From the NCBI GenBank assembly GCA_963851325.1, contig CAWKOR010000002.1, forward strand, positions 248,001 to 312,000: a DNA stretch of 64,000 nucleotides, in the 5' to 3' direction. The position numbers and the translations under genes are program-made. The notes below the pieces were generated by a model that ran no database searches, was not told the origin of the DNA, and worked only from the letters and a program-made list of their open reading frames with translations. Origin of the DNA: DATGKG01 sp963851325. Lineage in GTDB: Bacteria; Desulfobacterota; Binatia; Binatales; Binataceae. How positions within the stretch are numbered: position 1 is the first letter of the stretch; each line of letters starts with the position of its first letter. Shown here piece after piece: positions 52,986 through 61,784 of the stretch.

Positions 52986-55019
52986 ATGAGTGCAGGTTTC
53001 CAGCTCGGGTCTGGTCCGGAAGAGACTCCGTATTCCCGTCGCGATGAGTTTCTGGCCGGCCTGGATTGGGCTATCGAGCGTTCGCGCCGCGCGCTGCTGG
53101 CCCTCCAGCATCCGCAGGGCTATTGGGATGCGGCGCTAGAAGCGCCCGCGCAGATGAACGCCGAGTTCATCATCTTCAATCATTTCATGGATAGCGTCGA
53201 TCGCGGCCTCGAGGCGCGAATCGCGAAATACCTGCTCGAAACCCAGCAACCGGATGGAAGCTGGAATCTGTTTCCCAATGGCGATGGATACGCCTCCTAC
53301 ACCATCGAAGCGTACGCGGCCCTGAAGCTAGCGGGCGTGCACGCCGAGGATGATCCGCTGGTGCGCGCCCGCAGATGGATCATGGCCAACGGCGGCATCA
53401 CTCGGGCCGGGGCGCTCGCGCGTTTCTACCTGGCCTCGATTGGGCTGGTGCCGTGGAGCTCGACTGCGGCTTGTCCAGTGGAGTTGCTGCTGCTGCCGAA
53501 CTGGTTCCCGCTCAACATTTATGAATTGGGATCGTGGGCGCGCGGGACCTTCGTGGCGCTGGCATTGCTGCAGGCCGCGAAGCCGGTGGTGCAGGTGAGC
53601 GACGGGAATCTGATCGCCGAATTGTATGAAAACCCGCCCCATCTGACGAATTTCGCGCAGCCCCGCGGCGCGACCACTTTTTCGATGCGCAACGTCCTCA
53701 ATCAAATCGATCGGCTGCTGCGCCTGTACGATCGCCATCCCGCCAGGCAGTTGCGCCCGAAAGCCAGGTGGGCCGCCGAGAAGTGGCTCATCGATCATCA
53801 GGAAGCCAACGGCTCTTTCGGCGGAATCGAACCGTGCTACCTGCTCAGCCCTATGGCGCTCAAAGGGGTCGGTTACCGCAATGAGCATCCGGTGATTCGC
53901 AAATCGCTGGAGGCGTCGCGCGAGTTGATTTGGGAGATGGGGGACAAGGCGCTCTACATGCCTTGCGTATCCCCCAACTGGAATACCGCGCTCGCGTGCA
54001 AGGCATTGCTGGCGTCGGGAATGCGCGGCGACGATCCTGCACTCACCGCTGCGACGCAGTGGTTCATCGATCACCAGGTCTTCACCACGGGCGACTGGTC
54101 GATCAAGCGTCCCGACCTGAAACCGGGTGGATGGCCGTTTGAGTTCTTCAACAATGCTTACCCCGATGTCGATGACTCTGCGGTGATCGTAGCGGTGCTC
54201 GCCGAGACCGGGGGCCTCGACGACGCGACGAAGCAGCACGCCATCGCGGCCGGCGCCAACTGGGTCACTGGAATGCAATCGAAGGACGGGGGTTTTGCGG
54301 CTTTCGACACCGATACGGATTCCAAGTGGCTGAATGAATTGCCGCTCGCCGATGTCGAGGCAGTCACTGATCCATCGTGCCCCGATCTCACTGGACGTGT
54401 GCTCGAAATGCTCGGCGCATTGCACTACAGCAGCGATCATCCGGTGGCGCGCCGCGCGATCCAATGGCTCCAGCGCAACCAGTCGATCGAGGGCTCATGG
54501 TGGGGGCGATGGGGCGTCAACCACATCTATGGAACCTTCTCCGCGTTGCTGGGACTGCGTGCGATTGGAGTCGACCTTCGTGAGCCGTGGATTCGGCGCG
54601 CGGTGGGCTGGCTCAAATCCAAACAGAACGTGGACGGTGGATGGGGCGAAAGTTGCCTGAGCGACAAGGACCCGAGCTGGCGCGGACGCGGGGAGAGCAC
54701 CGCATCCCAAACGGCGTGGGCGCTGATTGGGCTGCTCGCGGGTGAGGATGCGATCGGCGAAAACGTCCTGCGCGGGGTGCGATGGCTCATCGAGCGGCAA
54801 AATCCCGCGGGTTCGTGGGACGAGCAAGCCTTCACCGGCAACGGATTCCCGAATCATTTCTACATGCGCTACTACCTCTATCCGCACTATTTCCCGTTGC
54901 TGGCGCTGGCAAATTTCAGGACCCGCCTGCAGGAAGCCGGGGTCGAGGCGCCTGCGGAGACCGTCGCACTAACCAGCGGCGAACTGGTGCGGCTGCGGCG
55001 CACCCCGCTGCTACGCTGA
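52986..55019 (+). CDS. shc: Squalene-hopene cyclase
   Basis: 677 residues from the ATG at 52986, preferred over the GTG at 52923 because the extra residues are not conserved. The protonating DVDD motif is at Asp394-Asp397 (YPDVDDSA). Several QW repeats are visible (QQPDGSWNLF, EANGSFGG, QSKDGGFAAF, QSIEGSWWGRWG, QNVDGGWGES, QNPAGSWDEQAFTGNGFPNHFYMRY). It cyclises squalene to hopene on the membrane, making hopanoids that stiffen the outer membrane. No hpn genes flank it, but a geranylgeranyl-reductase-like enzyme lies at 60442-61674. Confidence 0.95.
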   Translation: MSAGFQLGSGPEETPYSRRDEFLAGLDWAIERSRRALLALQHPQGYWDAALEAPAQMNAEFIIFNHFMDSVDRGLEARIAKYLLETQQPDGSWNLFPNGDGYASYTIEAYAALKLAGVHAEDDPLVRARRWIMANGGITRAGALARFYLASIGLVPWSSTAACPVELLLLPNWFPLNIYELGSWARGTFVALALLQAAKPVVQVSDGNLIAELYENPPHLTNFAQPRGATTFSMRNVLNQIDRLLRLYDRHPARQLRPKARWAAEKWLIDHQEANGSFGGIEPCYLLSPMALKGVGYRNEHPVIRKSLEASRELIWEMGDKALYMPCVSPNWNTALACKALLASGMRGDDPALTAATQWFIDHQVFTTGDWSIKRPDLKPGGWPFEFFNNAYPDVDDSAVIVAVLAETGGLDDATKQHAIAAGANWVTGMQSKDGGFAAFDTDTDSKWLNELPLADVEAVTDPSCPDLTGRVLEMLGALHYSSDHPVARRAIQWLQRNQSIEGSWWGRWGVNHIYGTFSALLGLRAIGVDLREPWIRRAVGWLKSKQNVDGGWGESCLSDKDPSWRGRGESTASQTAWALIGLLAGEDAIGENVLRGVRWLIERQNPAGSWDEQAFTGNGFPNHFYMRYYLYPHYFPLLALANFRTRLQEAGVEAPAETVALTSGELVRLRRTPLLR

Positions 55020-55230
55020 CCATTGCGCGAGGGGGCGGAGCTCCATCCGGCGATGATCCGGATTTCGCTGACCTGCACCTTTATCCACAACATCGGTAGC
55101 AAAATCGTACTACTGGTCTGGTGTCATTCCCTACAATCTGTTAAATGGTGAGTCACTAAGCGCTACGGAAGGACAGGCCTTTCGATGGAGCTTGGCAGTG
55201 GCGGGGGAATCAGTTCGAGGAGGCGGGGTT

Positions 55231-55500
55231 ATGTTCGGGGTAATGCTTTCCAAGTTCGAGATTGTGGCCGACCGCAGCGAGGACAATCTTCTTCATTCAC
55301 TTTCTTCGGCGATGCGCGAGCGCGGCTTTACGCTGCTCGGGGTTGTTGCGATCCATGATGAAGAAGGCTCGCTGGTCACTTTCGGCGATGCCGAAACCAC
55401 GCAGAGCGTGGAGTTTGCGGGCGTCCTGCGATGCCTCGCCGACCAGATCGAGCTCAACCAGGAGGAGCCGGCGCACCACGAAATGGTTGCGTCCGCCTAG
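55231..55500 (+). CDS. Small hypothetical protein
   Basis: 89 residues from the ATG at 55231 (frame open to 55192). It looks like a small mixed alpha/beta domain (MLSKFEIVADRSEDNLLHSLSSAMRERGFTLLGVVAIHDEEGS) without a signal peptide, membrane helix or recognised motif. Codon use matches its neighbours and a GGAGG-rich site precedes the start. It lies 211 bp after shc and 144 bp before the metallo-hydrolase gene, so it may be cotranscribed with the latter. I do not recognise it. Confidence 0.5.
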   Translation: MFGVMLSKFEIVADRSEDNLLHSLSSAMRERGFTLLGVVAIHDEEGSLVTFGDAETTQSVEFAGVLRCLADQIELNQEEPAHHEMVASA

Positions 55501-55644
55501 TCGCCGGCAAATCGAAGCGTCGCGCGAGCGCGGTTGGCCTTCGGGCTCGCCGATGCGTTATCGCGGTATTCCCTTTGCAATTTCGATCGACGCGGGACAA
55601 ATTGTCCTCGAGGCGACGCTTTCCGTCGCTTCGAGGTAATCAAG

Positions 55645-56619
55645 ATGAACCCGATCACGAGCAAGTGGCCATTCAAGAAAGGTCTGCAGGATCTCGGCAG
55701 CGGATGCTACGCGTATCTTCAGCCCGACGGCTCCTGGGGATGGAGTAACGCCGGACTGGTAGTCGATAGCGGACAATCGCTGCTGGTCGATACGCTGTTC
55801 GATCTCAAGCTCACGCGCGAGATGCTCGACACCATGCGTCGGGCCGAACCGGCTGCGACCGCGAAAATCGCCACTCTCGTCAACACGCATTCCAACGGCG
55901 ATCACTGCTTCGGCAATGAGCTGGTCGAAGGCGCCGAAATCATCGCCTCGAAGGGATGCGACGAGGAGATGCGCCATGACGGCGGCGCGCAGGGCCTCGC
56001 GCAGATGAAGCGCAATGCGTCGCAGATGGGAGAAACCGGCGCCTACTTCGCGCGCATATTCGGTCCCTTCGATTTCGAGGGCATCAACATGCCGATGCCA
56101 ACCACCACCTTCGAGGGCCAACTCGAGCGGCGTGTCGGCAACAAGACGGTGCGCCTCATCGAGGTCGGACCCGCGCACACCCGTGGCGATGTGCTGGCCT
56201 ATGTGCCGGCCGACCGCGTCATCTTTACCGGCGACATCCTTTTCATCAACGGCCACCCGATCATCTGGGCGGGGCCCATCGCCAACTGGATCAAGGCCTG
56301 CCAACTGATGCTCGATCTCGACGTTGAAACTGTGGTTCCCGGGCACGGCCCGATCACCGACAAGAAGGGCGTCGCCGCGATGAAGGGTTACTTCGAATAC
56401 ATCGAGGCACAGGCGCGCAAACGCTTCGACGCCGGGATGTCGATTGCCGAAGCCGCCAACGACATTTCGCTGGCGGATTATTCGGCGTGGGGCGACAGCG
56501 AGCGCATCGTGATCAACGTCGCGAGTCTGTACCGGGAATTTTCCGGGGGCAAGATGACCTCGAGCATCACCGATCTATTCGGCCTGATGGCGCAGCTCGA
56601 TAAGAATCGGCGCAACTAG
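55645..56619 (+). CDS. Metallo-beta-lactamase-fold hydrolase
   Basis: 324 residues from the ATG at 55645. The metal motif reads THSNGDHCFGN at about residues 92-102, where the second His of HxHxDH is Asn. Other metal ligands are present: His in VGPAHTRGDVLAYVP, Asp in FTGDILF and His in VVPGHGPI. This THxNGDH subgroup of MBL-fold enzymes is known in bacteria but poorly characterised. It is probably a hydrolase or lactonase. The last 12 bases overlap the convergent universal stress protein gene. Confidence 0.85.
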   Translation: MNPITSKWPFKKGLQDLGSGCYAYLQPDGSWGWSNAGLVVDSGQSLLVDTLFDLKLTREMLDTMRRAEPAATAKIATLVNTHSNGDHCFGNELVEGAEIIASKGCDEEMRHDGGAQGLAQMKRNASQMGETGAYFARIFGPFDFEGINMPMPTTTFEGQLERRVGNKTVRLIEVGPAHTRGDVLAYVPADRVIFTGDILFINGHPIIWAGPIANWIKACQLMLDLDVETVVPGHGPITDKKGVAAMKGYFEYIEAQARKRFDAGMSIAEAANDISLADYSAWGDSERIVINVASLYREFSGGKMTSSITDLFGLMAQLDKNRRN

Positions 56620-57017
56620 CTCGGTCGAATCGTCAGCACCGGGCGCGTCGATTCGCGCACCACGCGCTCGGTCACGCTGCCCAGCTTCTCATACTTCACG
56701 CCGGTGCGCCCGTGGGTCGCCATTACCACCAGGTCGACGCCGAGTTCCTCTTCCAGCTTGACGATTTCCGCGGCCGGGTCGCCGACCCGCACAATCGTCT
56801 CGTAGGGTATTTTTCCCTCCAACCAGTTATGTGCGACGCCGCGCAACGCATCGTCGGCCAACCGCCGAACGTCGGCGCTGTCCTCGGGGATCGCGCACAT
56901 CAGGTAGATGTAACGATCACTCTGGCGCGCCAGTTGGGTCACCATTTCGAGCGCCGGAATTGCGATTCGATCGAACTGGACCGGGAACAGGATCTTCCTG
57001 AACAGTGGAGTCTCCAC
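56616..57017 (-). CDS. Universal stress protein
   Basis: 133 residues from the GTG at 57017, supported by GGAGG 8 nt upstream; the frame is open to 57065 but the longer start is less family-like. A UspA fold with FRKILFPVQFDRIAIPALEMVTQLAR, GDPAAEIVKLEEELGVDLVVMATHGRTGVKYEKLGSVTERVVRESTRPVLTI. The G-2x-G-9x-G(S/T) ATP-binding motif (HGRTGVKYEKLGSVTE) is intact, so it probably binds ATP. Upstream lies a Crp/Fnr-type regulator gene that may control it. Confidence 0.87.
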   Translation of the reverse strand: METPLFRKILFPVQFDRIAIPALEMVTQLARQSDRYIYLMCAIPEDSADVRRLADDALRGVAHNWLEGKIPYETIVRVGDPAAEIVKLEEELGVDLVVMATHGRTGVKYEKLGSVTERVVRESTRPVLTIRPS

Positions 57018-57087
57018 GGCAATGTGCCTCCATCTGATCGTTGCCTGTTGCGATGCGGATGGCAAGCCGGCCGCGCGCGAGCGACTA

Positions 57088-57963
57088 TCACTGCATCGCG
57101 AGTTTCAGCTTCTCGGGGATTATCACCAGTCGGCGATTCTCGCGGGTCACGACCTTCTCGCGCTCGAACTCCACCAGCTGCATCGTCACGTGCTGGCGCG
57201 ACGCACCTACCATCGCGCCCAGCATCGCGTGGCTGACCATGAAGGGCAGCAGGCGGCCGCGATCGTTGCTGACCCCGAAGCGGTCCGCCAACTCCAGCAG
57301 GGCGGCGGCGATGCGTCCGCGCGCGCCCAGCATCATGAACTGCGCGTAGCGCTTGAGCAGCAGTTCCCAGCGCCCGAAGGTCGCCTGCATCGCTTTCTCG
57401 AAGGTCGCAGGTTCACTGAACACTATCGAACGAAAGGCGGCGGCGTTGAGCGCGGCGACCTTGCACTCGGTGAGCGCTTCACATCGAAACGGGCGCGCGC
57501 CGCCGGCCAGCAGCGCCGAGATTCCAACGATATCGCCGGGACCGACGATGCCGACCAACACGCGCCGGTCGAAGTCATTCATCGACAAGGCGGCCATGCC
57601 GGAAAGAATGAAATAGATGAAGTCGGCGCTTTCGGTCTGCGCGTACACGCTGCCCCCGCGTTTAACCTCCAGCATCCGCGAGGCATCGGCGATGGCGCGG
57701 ATCTGTTCCTGGGAAAGCCACGCTAGCCGCCGCAGGCGGTCGAGCAGATGATGCTTCGAGCCGGGCGTGAAGTTATCCGAAAGGGGAATCCGACCAGTGG
57801 GGCGAATAATTGGGCGAGGTATTGTGGTATCCAATATTCGTACGTCCGTGTTTGGTTGCGCATTTAGGCTGCGCGATTTTGTCAGATATTGGACGCAGCG
57901 ATCTCGCCGATGATTCATCGGGGCTGAAAATTGTCCATCGCGGCACGCGGCAGAATGCGCCAA
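57088..57963 (-). CDS. Crp/Fnr-family transcription regulator
   Basis: The frame gives 291 residues, but the first 65 or so have no family similarity and the true start may lie further downstream; I keep the first ATG as an upper bound. A cNMP-binding domain (about residues 75-195) is seen in LLDRLRRLAWLSQEQIRAIADASRMLEV and GGSVYAQTESADFIYFILSGMAALSM. The C-terminal helix-turn-helix is HAMLGAMVGASRQHVTMQLVEFEREKVVTRENRRLVI. The Gly/Arg contacts for cAMP are not complete, and there is no Fnr cysteine cluster. It is divergent from nothing and lies just upstream of the stress protein gene. Confidence 0.82.
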   Translation of the reverse strand: MAHSAACRDGQFSAPMNHRRDRCVQYLTKSRSLNAQPNTDVRILDTTIPRPIIRPTGRIPLSDNFTPGSKHHLLDRLRRLAWLSQEQIRAIADASRMLEVKRGGSVYAQTESADFIYFILSGMAALSMNDFDRRVLVGIVGPGDIVGISALLAGGARPFRCEALTECKVAALNAAAFRSIVFSEPATFEKAMQATFGRWELLLKRYAQFMMLGARGRIAAALLELADRFGVSNDRGRLLPFMVSHAMLGAMVGASRQHVTMQLVEFEREKVVTRENRRLVIIPEKLKLAMQ

Positions 57964-58004
57964 TGCGGAAGGATGCGGCGAAAACTTCTCTTAGGCGAGC
58001 AGCC

Positions 58005-59204
58005 CTACTTGATCGATCCTTCTTCGCGCCAGCGCTCGATCTGCGCCTGCTCGTAGCCGAGGTCGGCCAGGATCTCGTCGGTATGCTGTCCCAGCTTGGG
58101 CGCGAGACTACGAATCGATCCCGGCGTCTCCGAGAGCTTCACCGAGATTCCGACCTGCTTGACCTTGCCGCCATCGGGGGTGTCGAGCTCGACGATCATC
58201 TTGCGCGCGAGCACCTGCGGATCGTTCGGCACTTCGTCGAGGGTGAGCATCTTGCCGACGCAGATGTCGAGCTGGGTCATGATCTCGTACCATTCGTCGC
58301 GCGTTTTGGTCTTGAACTTCTCGGTGAAGTAGCTATGGATCTCCGCCCGCTTCGATGAATCAAATTCATACGGAATGTATTGTTCGCATTCGAGCGTGCG
58401 GCACAGATTCGCGAAGAACCACGGCTCCATCGATCCGATCGTAATGTATTTGTCGTCCTTGGTCAGATAGACGTTGTAGTTGGGGATGCCGCCGTCGGTC
58501 GGGTTCTCGCCCCGGCGCGGAATCTTGTTGGTGGCGAAGTAGGTCGAGAACGCCGGCGCGAGCAACGCCAGGGTCCCGTCCATCATCGAGATGTCGACAT
58601 ACTGGCCGCGCCCGGTCTGGGTCCGCGCCATCAGCGCCGCGAGGACTCCAATCGCGCCATGCATTCCGCCGCCCGCGTAGTCGGCGAGGAGATTGTGCGG
58701 AATCGTCGGCGGCTGCCCGGGGCGTCCCAGCATCGAGAGCGCGCCCGCGGTCGCGATGTAGTTGAGGTCATGTCCGACGTAATCGCGATACGGCCCATCC
58801 TGTCCGAAGCCGGTGATCGCGCAGTAGATCAGTTTCTGATTGCGAGTGCGAAGTTTCTCGTAGTCGATGCCGAGGCGCTTGGCGACGCCGGGGCGATATT
58901 CTTCGACTACCACATCGGCGCGTTGCGCGAGGCGCAGATAAATTTCCTTGCCCGCGCCGCTCTTGAGGTTGAGCCCGATCGATTTCTTGTTGCGCATCAA
59001 CGCGTTGCCCGGCGACCATCCCGCACCGCTCGATGCCACCCGCGCATTGCCGGCTTGCGCGGCGCGCCGCCCGGTCGGCGGCCCCGGCTCCTCGATCTTG
59101 ATGATCTCCGCGCCCAGGTCGCCGAGGATCATCGTACAGAACGGGCCCGGCGCGAGTTTCGTCAGATCGAGAACTTTGATTCCGCTAAGTGGCGCTGATG
59201 GCAT
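58005..59204 (-). CDS. CaiB/BaiF-family CoA-transferase (type III)
   Basis: 399 residues. GIKVLDLTKLAPGPFCTMILGDLGAEIIKIEEP at the N-terminus, YRPGVAKRLGIDYE, and the catalytic Asp in GQYVDISMMDGTLALLAP at about residue 194, are all typical of type III enzymes such as alpha-methylacyl-CoA racemase and formyl-/succinyl-CoA transferases. The pattern LAPGPFCTMILGDLGA with MMDG leans toward the racemase/CoA-transferase Mcr group. It acts on acyl-CoA, consistent with the mutase and carboxylase genes at 30-37 kb. It lies alone, upstream of the Crp-like gene. Confidence 0.9.
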   Translation of the reverse strand: MPSAPLSGIKVLDLTKLAPGPFCTMILGDLGAEIIKIEEPGPPTGRRAAQAGNARVASSGAGWSPGNALMRNKKSIGLNLKSGAGKEIYLRLAQRADVVVEEYRPGVAKRLGIDYEKLRTRNQKLIYCAITGFGQDGPYRDYVGHDLNYIATAGALSMLGRPGQPPTIPHNLLADYAGGGMHGAIGVLAALMARTQTGRGQYVDISMMDGTLALLAPAFSTYFATNKIPRRGENPTDGGIPNYNVYLTKDDKYITIGSMEPWFFANLCRTLECEQYIPYEFDSSKRAEIHSYFTEKFKTKTRDEWYEIMTQLDICVGKMLTLDEVPNDPQVLARKMIVELDTPDGGKVKQVGISVKLSETPGSIRSLAPKLGQHTDEILADLGYEQAQIERWREEGSIK

Positions 59205-59262
59205 TGTGATTTCTCCTCTTCAAAGGCTGCGAGACAAAGTCGCCGGCGTTGCCCGTTAATTT

Positions 59263-60126
59263 TCAGGTCAGTGGGATCTGCAGCGCGGCGCGCAGGCGCG
59301 CGAGCTTCGCCGCCAGCGTCATCAGCCCCTTCACCATATGCACGCCGTACCAATGAAGGTCGCGCCCACTGACCAACATCACGCGACGCGCGAGCGCCGC
59401 CGGCAAAACCTTCTTCAACTCCTCGATATCGCGATCCTTGAATTCGTACGGCTCGTCCGGCAGCAACACGATGTCCGGCTTGCGCTCGATCGCCTCGGCC
59501 AGCGTGGTGGTTGGATAGCGCTCGCCGGCGGATGCGAAAATATTATTGAAGCCGAGCATGCGCAGAACGTCGTGCGCGTAGGTGTCGGCGTTGAACGCCA
59601 TCCAGGGATTTTTCCAAATCGGGCAGAACACCCGGAACGGCAGCTTCGACCATACGCCCACGCTGGCCTCGATGCCGCTGACGTTGCGCACGATCTCGCG
59701 CGCCATCACGTTCGCTTCGCTCTCGCGGCGCAGCGCCGTGCCCAGCTTGAGGATCGAATCGACCGCACCCGGAATCGTTTTCGGATAGGTGGTGAAAACC
59801 GCGACGCCGTGCTCGCGGATCTTCTCGACATCTTCGCGCCGATTCTCCTCGGCGTTGGCGATAACGAAATCCGGTTGCAGCTTCTCGATCGCGCGCAGGT
59901 CCGGATTTTTGGTGCCCCCGATTTTAGCGATCGATGCGACCGCGTCGGCGGGCTCGACACAGAACCTGGTTACGCCGACGACCTCGCTGCCGAGTCCCAT
60001 CGCGAACAGGGTTTCGGTCCAACTGGGCACCAGCGAGATGATGCGTTGCGGCGGAGCCTTGAGTTCGAGGCGGAAGCCCAGGTCATCGGTGATGCTGACT
60101 GGAGGGATGTTGCTTGGCGCCGCCAT
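59263..60126 (-). CDS. BtuF-like helical-backbone metal-receptor protein
   Basis: 287 residues with a two-lobe periplasmic-binding fold: RIISLVPSWTETLFAMGLGSEVVGVTRFC, ADAVASIAKIGGTKNPDLRAIEKLQPDFVIANAEENR, and EAIERKPDIVLLPDEPYEFKDRD. This is the BtuF/FecB-type backbone for cobalamin or iron complexes. No signal peptide or lipobox is present, so it may be a cytosolic or accessory version, or its start is misplaced. No BtuC or BtuD permease is next to it, but a B12 enzyme is encoded at 30.4 kb. Confidence 0.78.
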   Translation of the reverse strand: MAAPSNIPPVSITDDLGFRLELKAPPQRIISLVPSWTETLFAMGLGSEVVGVTRFCVEPADAVASIAKIGGTKNPDLRAIEKLQPDFVIANAEENRREDVEKIREHGVAVFTTYPKTIPGAVDSILKLGTALRRESEANVMAREIVRNVSGIEASVGVWSKLPFRVFCPIWKNPWMAFNADTYAHDVLRMLGFNNIFASAGERYPTTTLAEAIERKPDIVLLPDEPYEFKDRDIEELKKVLPAALARRVMLVSGRDLHWYGVHMVKGLMTLAAKLARLRAALQIPLT

Positions 60127-60149
60127 CGGTTCGCCGCATTATGCCTGAA

Positions 60150-60437
60150 CTAGTGGCCGCCTGTCTTGCGCCGAATGACCTCGTCTAATGCGCGCCGGTC
60201 GCTGTCGCTGAGATGCTCGCCCGCGCCGCCGTTAGAGCGCGCGGCCGGCTGGTTGTCATTCTGCGGAGCCTCGGGCTCGGGTCTGGAGGCAGCATCGTCG
60301 CGCGCGGGATGACTCAGGTAGCGCGCCGCGCTCGGCATCATCAGGCGACGCGCCATGAAGCCCGCAATTAGTAGAGCGATCGCGACAATTACCAGCCATC
60401 GGGCCTGGCCGCGCTTGCGCCGGCGACGCTTGGCCAT
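60150..60437 (-). CDS. Small membrane protein of unknown function
   Basis: 95 residues. A strongly basic N-terminus (MAKRRRRKRGQAR) precedes one membrane helix (WLVIVAIALLIAGFMARRLM). A low-complexity linker and a charged helical end (HLSDSDRRALDEVIRRK) follow. I recognise no family. It sits 4 nt before the flavoprotein gene, on the same strand, so it may be cotranscribed. Confidence 0.65.
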   Translation of the reverse strand: MAKRRRRKRGQARWLVIVAIALLIAGFMARRLMMPSAARYLSHPARDDAASRPEPEAPQNDNQPAARSNGGAGEHLSDSDRRALDEVIRRKTGGH

Positions 60438-60441
60438 GGCG

Positions 60442-61674
60442 CTATCTTAGCGGAGCATCGAACAGTGCCGCACGCATCCATTTTCCGAGCAGCGCGCGGA
60501 CCCCAAGCTCATCGACATTTTCCGCGCCGTTGTACCAATCGACGCCGACTTCCTGGGCGCGTTTGCTGAGCCCGGCGAGCTTGAAATACAGGCGATGGCG
60601 CGGGCCGTAGAAATGGCGCGCCGCAAATGCGAGCTTGCGCAACTTCTTGCCGACCGCGCCGGTATGCAGCGCGGCATCGTATCGCGCGAGCGCCGAACGG
60701 TCTCCCGCCAGCAATTCGCCGATGTGCCGGGCCGCGAGCTTGCCGTGCTCGAAGGCGCAGGAAATCCCCTCGCCCATCAGCGGATCGACGCCTGCCGCAT
60801 CGCCGGCGAGCATCACGCGATCGTTCACGAAGCGATTTTTGCGGTTGAACCAGCGGATCGGAAACGCCTTGAAGTTCATCGCGCCATGTTCGAAATCGTC
60901 GAGTTGCAATTCGGGAAATGCTTCGCGCAAGCGGTCCGGCAACGGCGACTTCTGCGACGATCCGGTATGCGGCGGATGCTGATCGTAGATCCCGACATTC
61001 AGATGCGGGCGATTATCGATCAGACACGGAAACGACCATGCGTAGCCGCTGGTACCCGCGGTGACACATTTGAAATCGAAGAGATATCGCTGCTCGAGGA
61101 ACTGGGGCGTGCGCTCCGGGTCCACCGCAATATCCATCATCAACGCGCGCCCGATGCTCTTCTTGCCGCCGCCGAAGACCGACGCGCGCACCCGGCTCCC
61201 GGAGCCATCGGCGCCCACCAACACGGCGGTTTCGAAGGTTGCGCGCTCGGTGCGGACTCGCACCAGTCCGGCCTCCTGCTCGACCTCCCACACCCGGCAC
61301 TGATCGATGATCTCGAGGCCCGCTTCCCTGGCTGCGCGCGCGAGCCGTGCGTCGAATTGATCGCGTCTGACCACGGTGCATAGCGGATCGCCGCGGAACA
61401 TATCGACTTCGCCAATCTCGGTTCGCGCGGTGCCGCGCATCACCTCGACGGCGGGGACTTCCAGTTCCAGACCGAGTTCCTTGAGCGCAAGCATTGTTTT
61501 GGGAATCAGTCCGCCGGCGCAGGTCTTGGGTCGGGGATGGCGGGCCTTCTCGATCGCAACCACGCGTCCCCTGAGTTCGGGATGCTCGCGCAACAGGTGC
61601 AATGCGGTCGCCAAACCGGCGGGGCCGGCACCTGCGATCAGCACTTCGCATTTAATCAAAGAAGGCGTTCTCAT
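60442..61674 (-). CDS. Geranylgeranyl-reductase-like flavoprotein
   Basis: 410 residues. The FAD Rossmann motif is EVLIAGAGPAGLATALHLLRE (residues 10-30). Further family features are RPKTCAGGLIPK, RRDQFDARLARAAREAG, VLVGADGSGSRVRASVFGG and GDAAGVDPLMGEGISCAFEHGKLAARHIG at about residues 295-325. This is the geranylgeranyl reductase/FixC-like group, which reduces isoprenoid double bonds or oxidises other lipids. A role in hopanoid or quinone side-chain chemistry is possible given the nearby shc, but not shown. Confidence 0.87.
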   Translation of the reverse strand: MRTPSLIKCEVLIAGAGPAGLATALHLLREHPELRGRVVAIEKARHPRPKTCAGGLIPKTMLALKELGLELEVPAVEVMRGTARTEIGEVDMFRGDPLCTVVRRDQFDARLARAAREAGLEIIDQCRVWEVEQEAGLVRVRTERATFETAVLVGADGSGSRVRASVFGGGKKSIGRALMMDIAVDPERTPQFLEQRYLFDFKCVTAGTSGYAWSFPCLIDNRPHLNVGIYDQHPPHTGSSQKSPLPDRLREAFPELQLDDFEHGAMNFKAFPIRWFNRKNRFVNDRVMLAGDAAGVDPLMGEGISCAFEHGKLAARHIGELLAGDRSALARYDAALHTGAVGKKLRKLAFAARHFYGPRHRLYFKLAGLSKRAQEVGVDWYNGAENVDELGVRALLGKWMRAALFDAPLR

Positions 61675-61784
61675 TGAGAGCCTCCATAGTGACTGCTCTA
61701 TTTAAGCGAGAAAAGGGCCGTTGAAAGTGGCGGAAGAAAGGCGCGGCATTCCTGTCGAATACCGCGCCCTGCGAACGATGCGGC

